A DNA stretch of 64,000 nt. Origin: Sinohyriopsis cumingii. Taxonomy: Eukaryota > Mollusca > Bivalvia > Unionida > Unionidae. Within the stretch, counting starts at the first letter, position 1; the number at the start of each line of letters is the position of its first letter. A program made the translations under genes and the position numbers. The stretch covers positions 51,639,574 to 51,703,573 of the forward strand of contig CM068842.1 of assembly GCA_028554795.2 (NCBI GenBank), given 5' to 3'. This document shows positions 55,205 through 64,000 of this stretch, piece after piece. Under the pieces are notes generated by a model that ran no database searches, was not told where the DNA came from, and worked only from the letters and a program-made list of their open reading frames with translations.

Positions 55205-56535
55205 GTTGTCCAAAGGAAAAATTGAACCGGAATTGCTCACTGACATTGACAGCATCTGTTTATCTCGCGATCACTTTGTGGCAAAATATCAATGTCCTGT
55301 CACAGATACGAACTTGTCAACAACCCCGCTGACCCCAACAGTTATATTATATGTGAATAACCTTAAATGATGGGCAATGATGCAACCACTTCATGTGGGT
55401 GGATTTCAGTAGATCCAGCACATTTATCTAAACAACACTGGATGATTACAACATCAAACGTACAACGGATACGTCTCTGAAGTTAATCAGGAATATGTTG
55501 AGCATTTACATGACGTACACAACGATTATTCGCCGTCACCAGAAACGCCCTCTGTGCCCGGTACACTGCTGTCCCCTATATCAGTTCCTAATTGTCCATG
55601 AATCCGAATGCAAATACACTGAATGAACCAAACTGGTGCCAAGTCAAAGGACCGAATACAATTATTTATTACACGCAGAGGTACATGCGATTATGTATGC
55701 CTGTCAGCAAAATCCCTCGAATGATTTGATTTGGTCAGCAAGCTTAGATTTCCCCGTACAGTGAGAAGAATACAGATCTGAAAACAAAGGACACCAATGA
55801 CTTTGAGATGGACTTTTTCAAGCCCATGCACAACGCCGTGTTTGGGAAAACCATGGATAATATCCGCAAACGATCTCCCGTAGATCTTGTCCGAGGTAGT
55901 GAACAAGACAAACTTCGAAGGCTCGTCACCGACCCCGTCTTTGAATCCAGAAAATATTTTGATGGTGGACTTATGGTTGTTCACAATAAAAGAATAGAAA
56001 CTAACACTGTCTATGTTTGTTCTTCCGTGTTGGACTTGTCGAAGCTGCTTATGTATGAGTTCTACTATGATAAGATAAAGGATCATGATTGGGCCAAGAT
56101 GATGTACACTGACGCTGAGTCGTTGCTGAGACTTATCACCACAAATGATATGTACGCGGGCATGGCACTACAGAGATTGGTCAACGAATCTGAAACCAGC
56201 GAGTAGCCGAAGTAGCATCCATTGTTTAGTAAAGCCAATAAAAAGACGAATGCTTAGGTAAACAAATCGAAGATTACATGGTACTAGCTTGTGGCCGGTG
56301 GCTCCAGAAACATTAAAATGCTAACGGAGTTCCACAAGTGATTGTACAAAACAATATCAAACAACAACTATATGTGGAATGTCTTCGAGACCGACGTGAA
56401 TTAGCACACACGACAAATATGTTTGTGTCAGAAACGTCGCATGAGTGTATACAAATGCAACAAGGGGAGTTTGTCCCCGCTTAAAACCATGCGATGGATA
56501 CTCCTCTTTTGGTCATCTTGCTGTTGGGGAAAATA
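55205..56535 (+). pseudogene. Copy 3: classic protein-primed DNA polymerase B, decayed
   Basis: Plus-strand frames give, in order: ELLTDID, a degraded motif A region (ILYVNN followed by WAMMQPLHVGGF), YVEHLHDVHNDYS, NDFEMDFFKPMHNAVFGKTM (motif B region), the RKYFDGGLMVVHNKR stretch, motif C degraded to MMYTDAES (usual form has DTDS), and a C-terminal GYSSFGHLAVG piece. This is the standard Polinton/adintovirus polymerase, clearly different from the fusion protein of the intact element. The N-terminal part is missing and several stops are present. Confidence 0.9.
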
Positions 56536-56559
56536 AAAACGTACAATTGATGGTGTTTA

Positions 56560-57535
56560 ACGTTTCAACAAAAAAACCTGGTGGCAATTCCGAATTTGAG
56601 AGAGTGACTTCAGGTCCTCTCCCACAAATGCACGGCTAGGAGGCTTTATTCCACGGGGTGACGGTCCAAATCGGTAACGTGCTTGCTGTCCTGGAGTATC
56701 AACTACTTCCGAAATCATAAACATAGCAACCGAGTCATTAGCACGACTTCTATATCTTCAGGTGCATACAAATATAGAACAAACTTGTCTCCGAGTGGTT
56801 GTAACGGTGCTGGCCGTAAAATGATCTTTCTGAGTAAACGTGAGCCTTTTGTGAAATCACATCTGCTGTTTTTAATCCAATCGTGTGTGTGATTTCATAG
56901 TTCAACGCTGCTATGCATCCAATTCCTGCGACCTCAGAGAACCTCAACAATTCCCGCGCGTACTAATCACCGAAAACCTTATGGAAGAACGAGATTAAAT
57001 TGCTTCATAATAGCTTGGTCATAATGCACGTTAACATTTACGACAAGTATTCACAGATCGTGTTTTGGTCAACATAACATCAACAAAATCACGAAACTCT
57101 TTGCTCGTAACAATAGTGTCCATGTAAGCAGTCCGCGCGTATAAATACGCGTGAGTGCATCTGCGACACTTGCAGTATCTTTTGATGTCAACGGCTCATC
57201 TTCTATGCATCTGCTGGTCACAAATATAATGGTTAAGGCATACTTGTATATGCGTAATTCACCTTGTCTAACATGGACACGATCCATGGACATGGAAGAA
57301 ACAACAAATCATCCTGATAAACTTCATTCGGTGTTTGGTCAACAAACATACCACTTGAAATCTTTTTGGTACTGGTAGGTAAATTTGTCACGACACTTAT
57401 TTGGTCAACCATACACGAGCAATCCCATAAGTGAACTTGACTGCACAGGCTAACTGTTCCACGACGGCTTCACCTCTCCAGTACCAACGCGCACAGCAGA
57501 ATATTTGTATCTATTGCTTGTATTAATATTAATTT
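56560..57535 (-). pseudogene. Copy 3: DDE integrase, decayed
   Basis: Minus-strand pieces match the intact integrase in order: YWRGEAVVEQLA, QIYLPVPK, GELRIYKYALTI, SRCIEDEPLTSKDTASVADA, TRIYTRGLL and CIAALNYEITHT. Frameshifts separate all of them. It converges on the polymerase remnant, the same arrangement as in the intact element. Confidence 0.88.
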
Positions 57536-57549
57536 TAATGAGTGGGATT

Positions 57550-57955
57550 TTGTTTAACTCCAAGTGTAATCCTGGTTTCACACCTCCTTTAAAGATCCAT
57601 CTTGCAACTCGTTCTCCCAGTAATGGATTAATCGCATTTAAGCCATGGAAAAAAGCCACGTCAGATATCGTTGGATGCTATACACATTTTCATGTTGGTA
57701 ACAGTCAGCAAGAACGCGGTTGGTAGGTGCCTCACTAGGCTTTGGTTGTTTGTTACAATCATGTTGTATACCTAGCCATGTGCCACACCCACATTAATTG
57801 TATCCAGGAAGGTATTTCTAACCCGGATATTTACTCAATGGTGTCTTTGGCAAGTTTGTTACTGTAGTGTTTTTGTGCAACAACAGCACACAATAAGAGG
57901 AAAATATCGTATTACTAATTATTTTATTCAATGGCGTCACGATAAAGGAAATTCG
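57550..57955 (-). pseudogene. Copy 3: PLA2 protein, decayed
   Basis: The minus-strand frame has SKYPG, KYLPGYN-stop-CGCGTW (degraded calcium loop) and KQPKPSEAPTN, then a helical end LGERVARWIFKGGVKPG. It lies upstream of the integrase remnant as in the intact element. The catalytic His-Asp helix is not preserved. Confidence 0.65.
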
Positions 57956-57989
57956 CAGATGCTTTTAGTAACAAGAACGATTTCAGAAA

Positions 57990-58690
57990 AATTAACTAAT
58001 TTTCTATCATTGACTTTTCTGCACAAGCAGCAACTAAACCGTTAAAGCATTGCGCCCTGATCATTGGTCCTGCTGACTCAAGAAAAAAGACAATTGTTGC
58101 TGAAAATGGTTTTTACGATGGTTAACCTGCGATCGGTTGCAGGTGTTTGCGCCATCGCCTGATGATCAACGATGATATGAGATTTTAAAAGACTTTCAAA
58201 AAGAGCTGATTTGTAAAAGATCGTTGAGAAGCGGTGGTGTTACCACGCGAAGCGGAGCATAGATGACTTTGTCGTCAATCAATTTATTTTCCCCTATTGT
58301 CGCAGCAGCACCAACGATTGACAATTTGGATAAAAGCAAAAACAGTCTTACTGTGTACGACGCGATGATGCTTGAGAACTAAGTCAATCCCGCTCAATTA
58401 TTTTCACGAGGCAGGCACAAAAACACTGACGTCATCTATTTGACTCAGTGATACACACACATGCGTAAAGTAATCCGAGACGACTGTAACATGCTAATGA
58501 TATTTTGTGATATTGATGTGCTTGGTCTTTGAAACATTCATTGTCTTTGGTGTACCGATGATCACATATGGGATGAATTTCGTGAAATTATTGAGCCCAT
58601 CGCCTGGGATCAGTACAGTATTCTCACCATTTGTTTGACTGGAACTTGTCGGGGTAAATATCGTGCGGGTTTGAACGCATCAATTTAATA
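57990..58690 (+). pseudogene. Copy 3: packaging ATPase, decayed
   Basis: The segments LIIGPADSRKKTIV (damaged Walker A), SLTVYDAMMLENQ (damaged Walker B), LFSRGRHKNTDVIYLTQ and KVIRDDCNMLMIF follow the intact ATPase. Divergent from the PLA2 remnant. Many stops. Confidence 0.85.
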
Positions 58691-58720
58691 ATAAAAACAA
58701 TCATGATATCATAGAAGAGC

Positions 58721-59112
58721 ATGGAAAGTGACGCCGTAAAACCGATCAGAAACAGCAGGAATTGAATCAAAATGTTATAAAAGGTTATAAAAAGGTGAAA
58801 GATACGTTACAGACTGTGAGGGAAGACATTCCGGCGGGCTGTGAACAAATATTTATGCCGCTGATTTAACATAAAATGAAAATATCCGAATGTGCCAAGG
58901 ACATTACGAAGGCACCAAAGGCCACATTTGAACAAGTGTCAGCGCTAATGGGGACAGAAGAAGCACCTGATCTAGTTCGTAAAATAGCTAAATGCACCAA
59001 GGCTATCAGAAAAGCAATATATGCAACTGCAGAAGATGTTATATGGTTGCCGGAAGTGGTGGCTGAAATTAAAAAGAAACAGCAAAGAAAAGTAATACGT
59101 TGGAAAACCTAA
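58721..59112 (+). pseudogene. Copy 3: unassigned helical remnant
   Basis: It begins MESDAVKPIRNSRN and, after a stop, has a 78-codon open frame (MKISECAKDITKAPKATFEQ ... AEIKKKQQRK). It is helical and charged. It could be the counterpart of the coiled-coil protein at 50398-51432, but the similarity is weak. Confidence 0.3.
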
Positions 59113-61159
59113 AGAGTGAGCCATCAAAGAATCAATTGCTACACCACCCAGATACCGGGCTTTGATGTATGCATAAAAACAAAATTTTAATGAAGATGGT
59201 CGCCAGTGGATCTCTGGAACCTCTTTCTAGCTTAAAATATTCCCACCCCATTGGAGATATTTAGTGATCAAAGAACCATCAAATGACAAAAAATAAATGT
59301 TTGGATCATATGGGTGTACAGGGAATTTTTCTGGGTCTAAAAGCCTCTGGTAGTGTGTTTGATTCTTATAATAAAGTGTTTTGCGTTATGAAAGCTGGAA
59401 AAAGTAATAGAGTACCTCAAGCGACACCATATTTTATGGGACTCCTGCACAGTAACGAGGATATCAATAGTATATAAAACGGAGACAAAACATTTGTATC
59501 GGACAACACCTGAAACCTGTACCTCTTACATTGGAAAACAAATCAGAATAGATAGACAAGCAGGTACAAAGCAACCGTTACCAAGATGTACAACCACAAA
59601 TAAAGAGAAATTCTTAGCGGATTGTGTGACCCTAATGATCTTGCTGATCGATATTTGTCACGGAATTAAATTATTTTATTTATTGAACACATGTACTCAG
59701 ATTTCGTTTTTTTCTTTGTACAACCATGCCCGAGGGTGATTTATGTATATTGTGTCGTATTTCAAAATAATGAGTTCGGTTTATCCGATTCCGCACGTGC
59801 GAAGTGCTCTCGATGGGACGAATTGAATGCCTACAATCCACAGACTATGTCCGTGTATAAACACCTCTCCGTACGTAAATCTCTTTACAATACAGATAAG
59901 TCTTGTCAGCCAGCAGTCTGTTTCAAGGACTTGCCCATCTTCAGCTGTAGAGGTATGTAAGTTTATTAATTTATAATCTATAAGTTATAACTACTGTATT
60001 ACCAGGTTTATTTTTGTATGTTTGCTATGTAGCTTTGGTGTAAGCAGTATAATGCACATATTTCTATTCTTGTTTTCGACTTAGCAAGGGATATATATTA
60101 GTAATCTAAAGCTACATTTTTTAAAGAGCTGTTTAATATAGCAGGATTCTTATCAAGCAGGGTTAGGTTTATTTTTGAACTTGTCATTTTGAAATTATTG
60201 TGCTGATAATGTAATCTATATAACTTACCGTGTATAGTGACATTACGTTATTATGCCCGTGTCATGTAGTACACGGTATTGGATATATTTTCAGCTGTCT
60301 AATGTCTGGGGTGTCCGGAGAGTCTAATGTCCGGAATGTATATTGTCCGGGGTGTCCGGAGTGTCTAATGTCTCATGTCCGGAGTGTCCAATGTTCGGAG
60401 TGTTCGAAGTGTTTCGAGTGTCCGGAGTCTGTAGCAGCTGTGAAGCTGAACTGTAGCAGCCGTGGAGCTGAAACTGTGTACTGATGACGGAGTGTATCTC
60501 CTTACATTTAATTTGTTAGCCGTGGGCTAATTTTGGTGTTCGTAAAACCCAGTGTATCTTTCGGGACTGTAAAGATAAGTTGTATATCTGTCCCTTTTTT
60601 ATCACCATAATTTCACTGAGTGAATTCATTTTACTACACGAGTAAAATTCTACATCGTATACTACCTGAGTAAACTATATCCATCGTTTCATTGTCAAAT
60701 CGTTATGAATCATTCACCCGTTGTCTTTGTATCTGTTAAATTAATTTATTTGTATTTTTCATCATTAAGTCTGTGCGCTCTTATGTTAATTAAATACAAT
60801 ATTTGGATTATATATACACACACATATTCATAATTAATTGCTCATTCAAGTCATCCATTATTAAACATTGTATTTATATCATGGTCAAAAGTGTTCTCTT
60901 GTGAATCCGAAAATCCCACCCGGTTATCTTGTTACAATATTTGAGAGCGGCTACCACGATTTGTGACTCGAGCGTTATCAAAATCAATTTATTATCAGAA
61001 TCAATCATGCCTGCAGTTAAGTCATTAATGAAGCCCATAAACAACTATTATCAGATTCAGCGAATGCAAATCTAGCAAAGGGGACTGTATTTAAGCAACA
61101 AGCTGTCACGCAGTGGTATTAAAGAAAATAAATAATGTATACGTATAAACTAAAGTCAC
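59113..61159. other. Decayed region of copy 3, no intact gene
   Basis: Short frames (59283-59477, 59494-59739, 59691-59960) are unassigned. At 59160-59480 the frames SSLKYSHPIGDI and GVQGIFLGLKASGSVFDS vaguely recall an accessory protein found in other Polinton-like elements. A TGTCCGGAGTG minisatellite lies at about 60297-60430. Confidence 0.4.
60297..60432. repeat. Short-unit minisatellite (GTCCGGAGTGT)
   Basis: About ten degenerate units of 9-18 bp built from TGTCCGGAGTGTCTAA. Confidence 0.85.
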
Positions 61160-61830
61160 ATTATGGCTCAGTTAAGATATATATCTGATCTAGCATTTAA
61201 TATGGGTGCACCTGTGTTATTGGATCGAAGCAAAATATATTTTTTAGCATTTTGTTTTTGTCCAGCCAGGGATCCCAATATCAAAAATAAAAATTGCAAG
61301 TGCAGGACACGTCAGGGTTTTTCATGCCATGTCAGGTAAAACTGGTACAGAATGATGCTAATGGGACGTATTATCCTGCCAATACCAAAGCTAGTTTTGA
61401 TTTCAATGGCATCATAGCGTTGTTTAGCAGTGCACGTTATTGCATGGAAAGTAAATTGAATAAACTTTGGATAATGCTGATGTGGCCACAAATTTTTTTT
61501 TTTTTTTTGACTTGCCAGATACAGCGATGATTACATGAGAACATCTGGTCCAACAGTGAAGTTTATCAAGGATACATCTGCGGATTTTCAATCGTATCCA
61601 ATTAGGTGACCTAAACTACACAATAACGCTGCTAATGATGAAGATGCACAAGCTGTATTTGTAGGCATTAACGGCGTTTTTAATAGCGGATTTGCTCAGC
61701 AACACAAAAACAACTTTGTCAAGCCTCATTGCGATTTTCGTGCACACTTTTTGGTCACATATTTGGGTTTTGCAGAGATGTTTGCAAAGTTATTTTCGAA
61801 GCCTAACTTACCGTCACATTAGTAGTGAAT
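61160..61830 (+). pseudogene. Copy 3: capsid gene, 5' half
   Basis: Plus-strand fragments match the N-terminal half of the intact capsid protein: ARDPN, QVQDTSGFFMP, FDFNGIIALFSSARY, and finally FGFCRDVCKVIFEA. It stops where a tandem repeat begins. It is in the opposite orientation to the capsid 3' half at 54640-55200. Confidence 0.82.
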
Positions 61831-61834
61831 GGGG

Positions 61835-62010
61835 ATACCCTACGTACAATGGGAATTAGCATTACAAACCACCCGGGGACACTCTACGTACAATGGGAAT
61901 TTAACATGGCGAAAAATCGTGGGTCACTCTACGTACAAGGGGAATTTAACATGGCGAAAAATCGTGGGTCACTCTACGTACAAGGGGAATTTAACATGGG
62001 GGAATAGAGT
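61835..62010. repeat. 57-bp tandem repeat, about three units
   Basis: The unit contains CACTCTACGTACAAGGGG and AATTTAACATGGCGAAAAAT. It abuts the capsid remnant. Repeat translations here are not genes. Confidence 0.85.
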
Positions 62011-62044
62011 TTGGGTTTGTTTAGGGACAAGGGGAATTGAACAT

Positions 62045-62108
62045 GGGATTTTTTTTTAAAAAAAAATTTTTTTTTAAAATTTAAATTTAAATTTAAATTT
62101 AAAAAAAG
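62045..62108. repeat. Low-complexity A/T tract
   Basis: T, A and AAATTT-type runs; possibly an assembly or polymerase-slippage region. Confidence 0.8.
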
Positions 62109-62128
62109 GGTAGGCAATGGAAAGGTTA

Positions 62129-62166
62129 TCTCTTTTCGAGAAATATGGCTGGCCCTGAAAAGGGCC
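62129..62166 (-). terminator. Histone-type 3' stem-loop and downstream element (cassette 1)
   Basis: On the minus strand GGCCCTTTTCAGGGCC (62166-62151) has the canonical 6-bp stem and 4-nt TTTC loop of replication-dependent histone mRNAs. It is followed by AGCCA and then the purine-rich GAAAAGAGATAAC, resembling the U7-binding histone downstream element. It lies 24 nt after the stop codon of the ORF at 62191-62730. Confidence 0.8.
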
Positions 62167-62190
62167 TTTGGGTTTCTTCTTCTTCTTCTT

Positions 62191-62730
62191 CTAACTCCTT
62201 AACTTCTTCCACCAAGTCCTCACTTTTTCCATTATTCCTTTCTTCTTCTTTTTCTCCTCTGGCATCCAGTCTGGATGGCCCAAGGCTCTAAACTTGTCCT
62301 GGACTTTGATCCAATTCTTATTCATCCTCTCAAACTCTGTCTGTTTCGTTTTGCTTTCCACATCTTTTCTTTCTTCCCTCCATTTCACTTTAATCTTCTC
62401 TACTTCTTCCTCCATTACTTTTCTCATCAGATCTTCCCCTTTCTTCCCCTTTTCCAATCCCAATTTTACATTTCTCCACTCTGTCCAGTACAATATTTTT
62501 TCTAGGAAGCACCGGACTTGGATGACATGATCCAGTGCTTCCTTCAAACTTCCCACTCTGAAGTAAGGTGGGTTAATGAAGCCTCTTGACTTACTGACTT
62601 CTTCTTCAATCATCCCTGCTATGATATCTCTTGCTGTCTTTAGGCCTTGAACTTGACTCGTTACAAAGTCTTTCATATCTCCATGCCTCCATTCCTCTTC
62701 TATTCTTCCTAAAACATATTCTACATCCAT
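62191..62730 (-). CDS. Intronless charged helical protein, unknown (cassette 1)
   Basis: 179 residues starting MDVEYVLGRIEEEWRHGD in the context GATAATG. Largely helical and highly charged (WREERKDVESKTKQ, EEKKKKKGIMEKV), with a Trp/Lys-rich end. No recognised domain, signal peptide or membrane segment. It is intronless, sits under a shared promoter box and ends in a histone-type stem-loop, so its mRNA may be non-polyadenylated and S-phase-linked (inference). It is not a histone by sequence. Confidence 0.6.
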   Translation of the reverse strand: MDVEYVLGRIEEEWRHGDMKDFVTSQVQGLKTARDIIAGMIEEEVSKSRGFINPPYFRVGSLKEALDHVIQVRCFLEKILYWTEWRNVKLGLEKGKKGEDLMRKVMEEEVEKIKVKWREERKDVESKTKQTEFERMNKNWIKVQDKFRALGHPDWMPEEKKKKKGIMEKVRTWWKKLRS

Positions 62731-62832
62731 TATCAGAAATAGATGTCTCTCAATAAATTAAATAGAACTGATACTTGAGTCATTTTGTCTCAGTTATTCC
62801 TTAGAATGGTTCCAACATCAAACTTGTGGATT

Positions 62833-62873
62833 CTTATAGTGAAAGCGCGGACGTGATGGAAAACATCCCCTAA
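62833..62873 (-). promoter_or_regulatory. Shared promoter box of cassette 1
   Basis: Read on the minus strand: GGGGATGTTTTCCATCACG, then TCCGCGCTTTCACTATAAG. The TATA-like end is about 100 bp upstream of the ATG. A partial second copy of the upstream half lies at 62913-62940. The same box occurs at 63941-63980 upstream of cassette 2. Confidence 0.6.
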
Positions 62874-62963
62874 AAACGTAAAATTGATCTTACCTAGATC
62901 ATGACCAAGCAACGCGCGGACGTGAAGGAAAACATCCCCCACTTTTCTCATTTCATATAATCA

Positions 62964-63408
62964 AACCCAAACTATACTCTCCACATACGCTAAGAAACAA
63001 TAAACAAAATCCATAATCTACTATCCACACAATCGTACGTGAGCGGTTACAAAACCCAAACTATACTCTCCACATACGCTAAGAAACAATAAACAAAATC
63101 CATAATCTACTATCCACACAATCGTACGTGAGCGGTTACAAAACCCAAACTATACTCTCCACATACGCTAAGAAACAATAAACAAAATCCATAATCTACT
63201 ATCCACACAATCGTACGTGAGCGGTTACAAAACCCAAACTATACTCTCCACATACGCTAAGAAACAATAAACAAAATCCATAATCTACTATCCACACAAT
63301 CGTACGTGAGCGGTTACAAAACCCAAACTATACTCTCCACATACGCTAAGAAACAATAAACAAAATCCATAATCTACTATCCACACAATCGTACGTGAGC
63401 AGTTACAA
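62964..63408. repeat. 89-bp tandem repeat, five units
   Basis: Near-identical units starting at about 62964, 63053, 63142, 63231 and 63320. Each contains AAACCCAAACTATACTCTCC and ACAATCGTACGTGAGCGG. The last unit differs slightly (GAGCAG). Confidence 0.95.
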
Positions 63409-63512
63409 ACACAAACACACAAACACATACCCTCGCACTATGAAAAAAGAGTTAGTGTTTATAATCACACTACTCTACCTACACACACACACACACATTG
63501 GCAAATCGATAG

Positions 63513-63553
63513 TTATTTCTTTTCTAGAGTATTGGGTAGCCCTTAAAAGGGCT
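63513..63553 (-). terminator. Histone-type 3' stem-loop and downstream element (cassette 2)
   Basis: On the minus strand AGCCCTTTTAAGGGCT (63553-63538) is followed by ACCCA, exactly the post-stem sequence usual in histone genes, and then GAAAAGAAATAAC. The first base pair is A-T rather than G-C; the second, G-C, is kept. It lies about 27 nt after the stop codon at 63581. Confidence 0.75.
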
Positions 63554-63580
63554 GTTTTTTTGAACTCCAGATGCACCTAT

Positions 63581-63889
63581 CTAATGGTTGCACCTTCCTG
63601 GCCTGGCGCCACACACGCATCTTCTTCCCCAGTCTCCTTTCACCTTTTTTCTGGGGAGCGCAGAGGGAGGATGATTCGCTTCAACACCCCAATCCTCTGT
63701 CTCGGGAATATTGTACGACATCCTCTCTTCTAGTTTCTTTTCCTCCTCTTCCCTCTGTCTTCTCTCCTCCTCTTCGTTCTTCATTCTTTCCTCTTCTACT
63801 ATAGCCTCCGCGGCCAGTTCATTTAACAGGCGCCTGACATATTCCAGATGTATCTGGAGTTCAAGAAGTTTGCTTATTCTGCTATTCAT
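63581..63889 (-). CDS. Intronless charged helical protein, unknown (cassette 2)
   Basis: 102 residues from the ATG at 63889 (MNSRISKLLELQIHLEYVRR). The middle is a single charged helix rich in Glu/Arg/Lys (EEERRQREEEEKKLEERM). The C-terminal part is Pro/Arg/Cys-rich (ALPRKKVKGDWGRR, CVCGARPGRC). No known domain. It has the same promoter and 3'-end architecture as cassette 1 but no clear protein similarity to it. Confidence 0.55.
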   Translation of the reverse strand: MNSRISKLLELQIHLEYVRRLLNELAAEAIVEEERMKNEEEERRQREEEEKKLEERMSYNIPETEDWGVEANHPPSALPRKKVKGDWGRRCVCGARPGRCNH

Positions 63890-63940
63890 TCTTGTGTTGA
63901 TCAATCAACAAGGGTAGCTAGACTGCCCAGCGAGTTTCAA

Positions 63941-63982
63941 TTTATAGTGAAAGCGCGGACGTGATGGAAAACATCCCCCTAA
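63941..63982 (-). promoter_or_regulatory. Shared promoter box of cassette 2
   Basis: The same block as at 62833-62873, ending in CACTATAAATTG with a good TATA box, about 55 bp upstream of the ATG at 63889. Confidence 0.65.
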
Positions 63983-64000
63983 AAACATAAAATTGATCTT

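Noticed and set aside
61825..62059. Open frames with YVQGEF or YKGNLTW repeats
   Set aside because: Translation of a 57-bp tandem repeat next to a pseudogene.
62147..62170. Rho-independent bacterial terminator and bacterial contamination
   Set aside because: The stem, loop and flanks fit the eukaryotic histone 3' stem-loop, and the surrounding DNA is eukaryotic (introns, SINEs, LINEs).

Overview
This is eukaryotic, intron-rich, repeat-rich DNA, most likely from a mollusc (inference, mainly from the tRNA-derived SINE with a conserved central domain). About 1-30 kb holds one spaced-out host gene on the minus strand. Five in-frame exons with consensus splice sites encode a multi-pass membrane protein. 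Its introns carry SINEs, a complete but internally deleted hAT transposon, a pogo/Tigger-like element, microsatellites and a 2.8-kb imperfect palindrome. A decayed L2/CR1-type LINE lies at 30.4-32.4 kb.

The centre of interest is 35684-51771: an apparently intact 16,088-bp Polinton/adintovirus-like element. It has 310-bp terminal inverted repeats with no mismatch seen by eye, AG...CT ends and a 5-bp target duplication (CAAAT). It encodes 16 genes. The left half holds a packaging ATPase, a zinc-ribbon/phospholipase A2 protein, a DDE integrase, a very unusual fused DNA polymerase B - SF1 helicase - HNH protein, a zinc protein, a free-standing HNH endonuclease and a small protein. The right half is a block of minus-strand virion genes: penton/spike-like protein, membrane protein, phage-like fibre, adenain-type protease, pX-like core protein, major capsid protein, pVI-like protein and a coiled-coil protein. 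Between the halves are 1 kb of non-coding DNA with a cluster of short hairpins, and a convergent junction with a hairpin that also occurs in the TIRs.

This young element sits inside an older, decayed relative (copy 2: 32.9-35.68 kb and 51.77-55.2 kb). The insertion point is in the older copy's penton/spike-like gene, whose reading frame resumes exactly on the other side. Further right (55.2-61.8 kb) are remains of at least one more copy (copy 3) with the same ATPase/PLA2/integrase block. In copy 3 the slot next to the integrase holds a classic protein-primed Polinton DNA polymerase instead of the polymerase-helicase-HNH fusion.

The right end (62-64 kb) carries two intronless minus-strand ORFs of unknown function. 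Each lies under a shared TATA-containing promoter box and is followed by a near-canonical replication-dependent histone 3' stem-loop. An array of 89-bp repeats separates them. All statements come from reading the sequence and its translations; no alignment, folding or database search was run.
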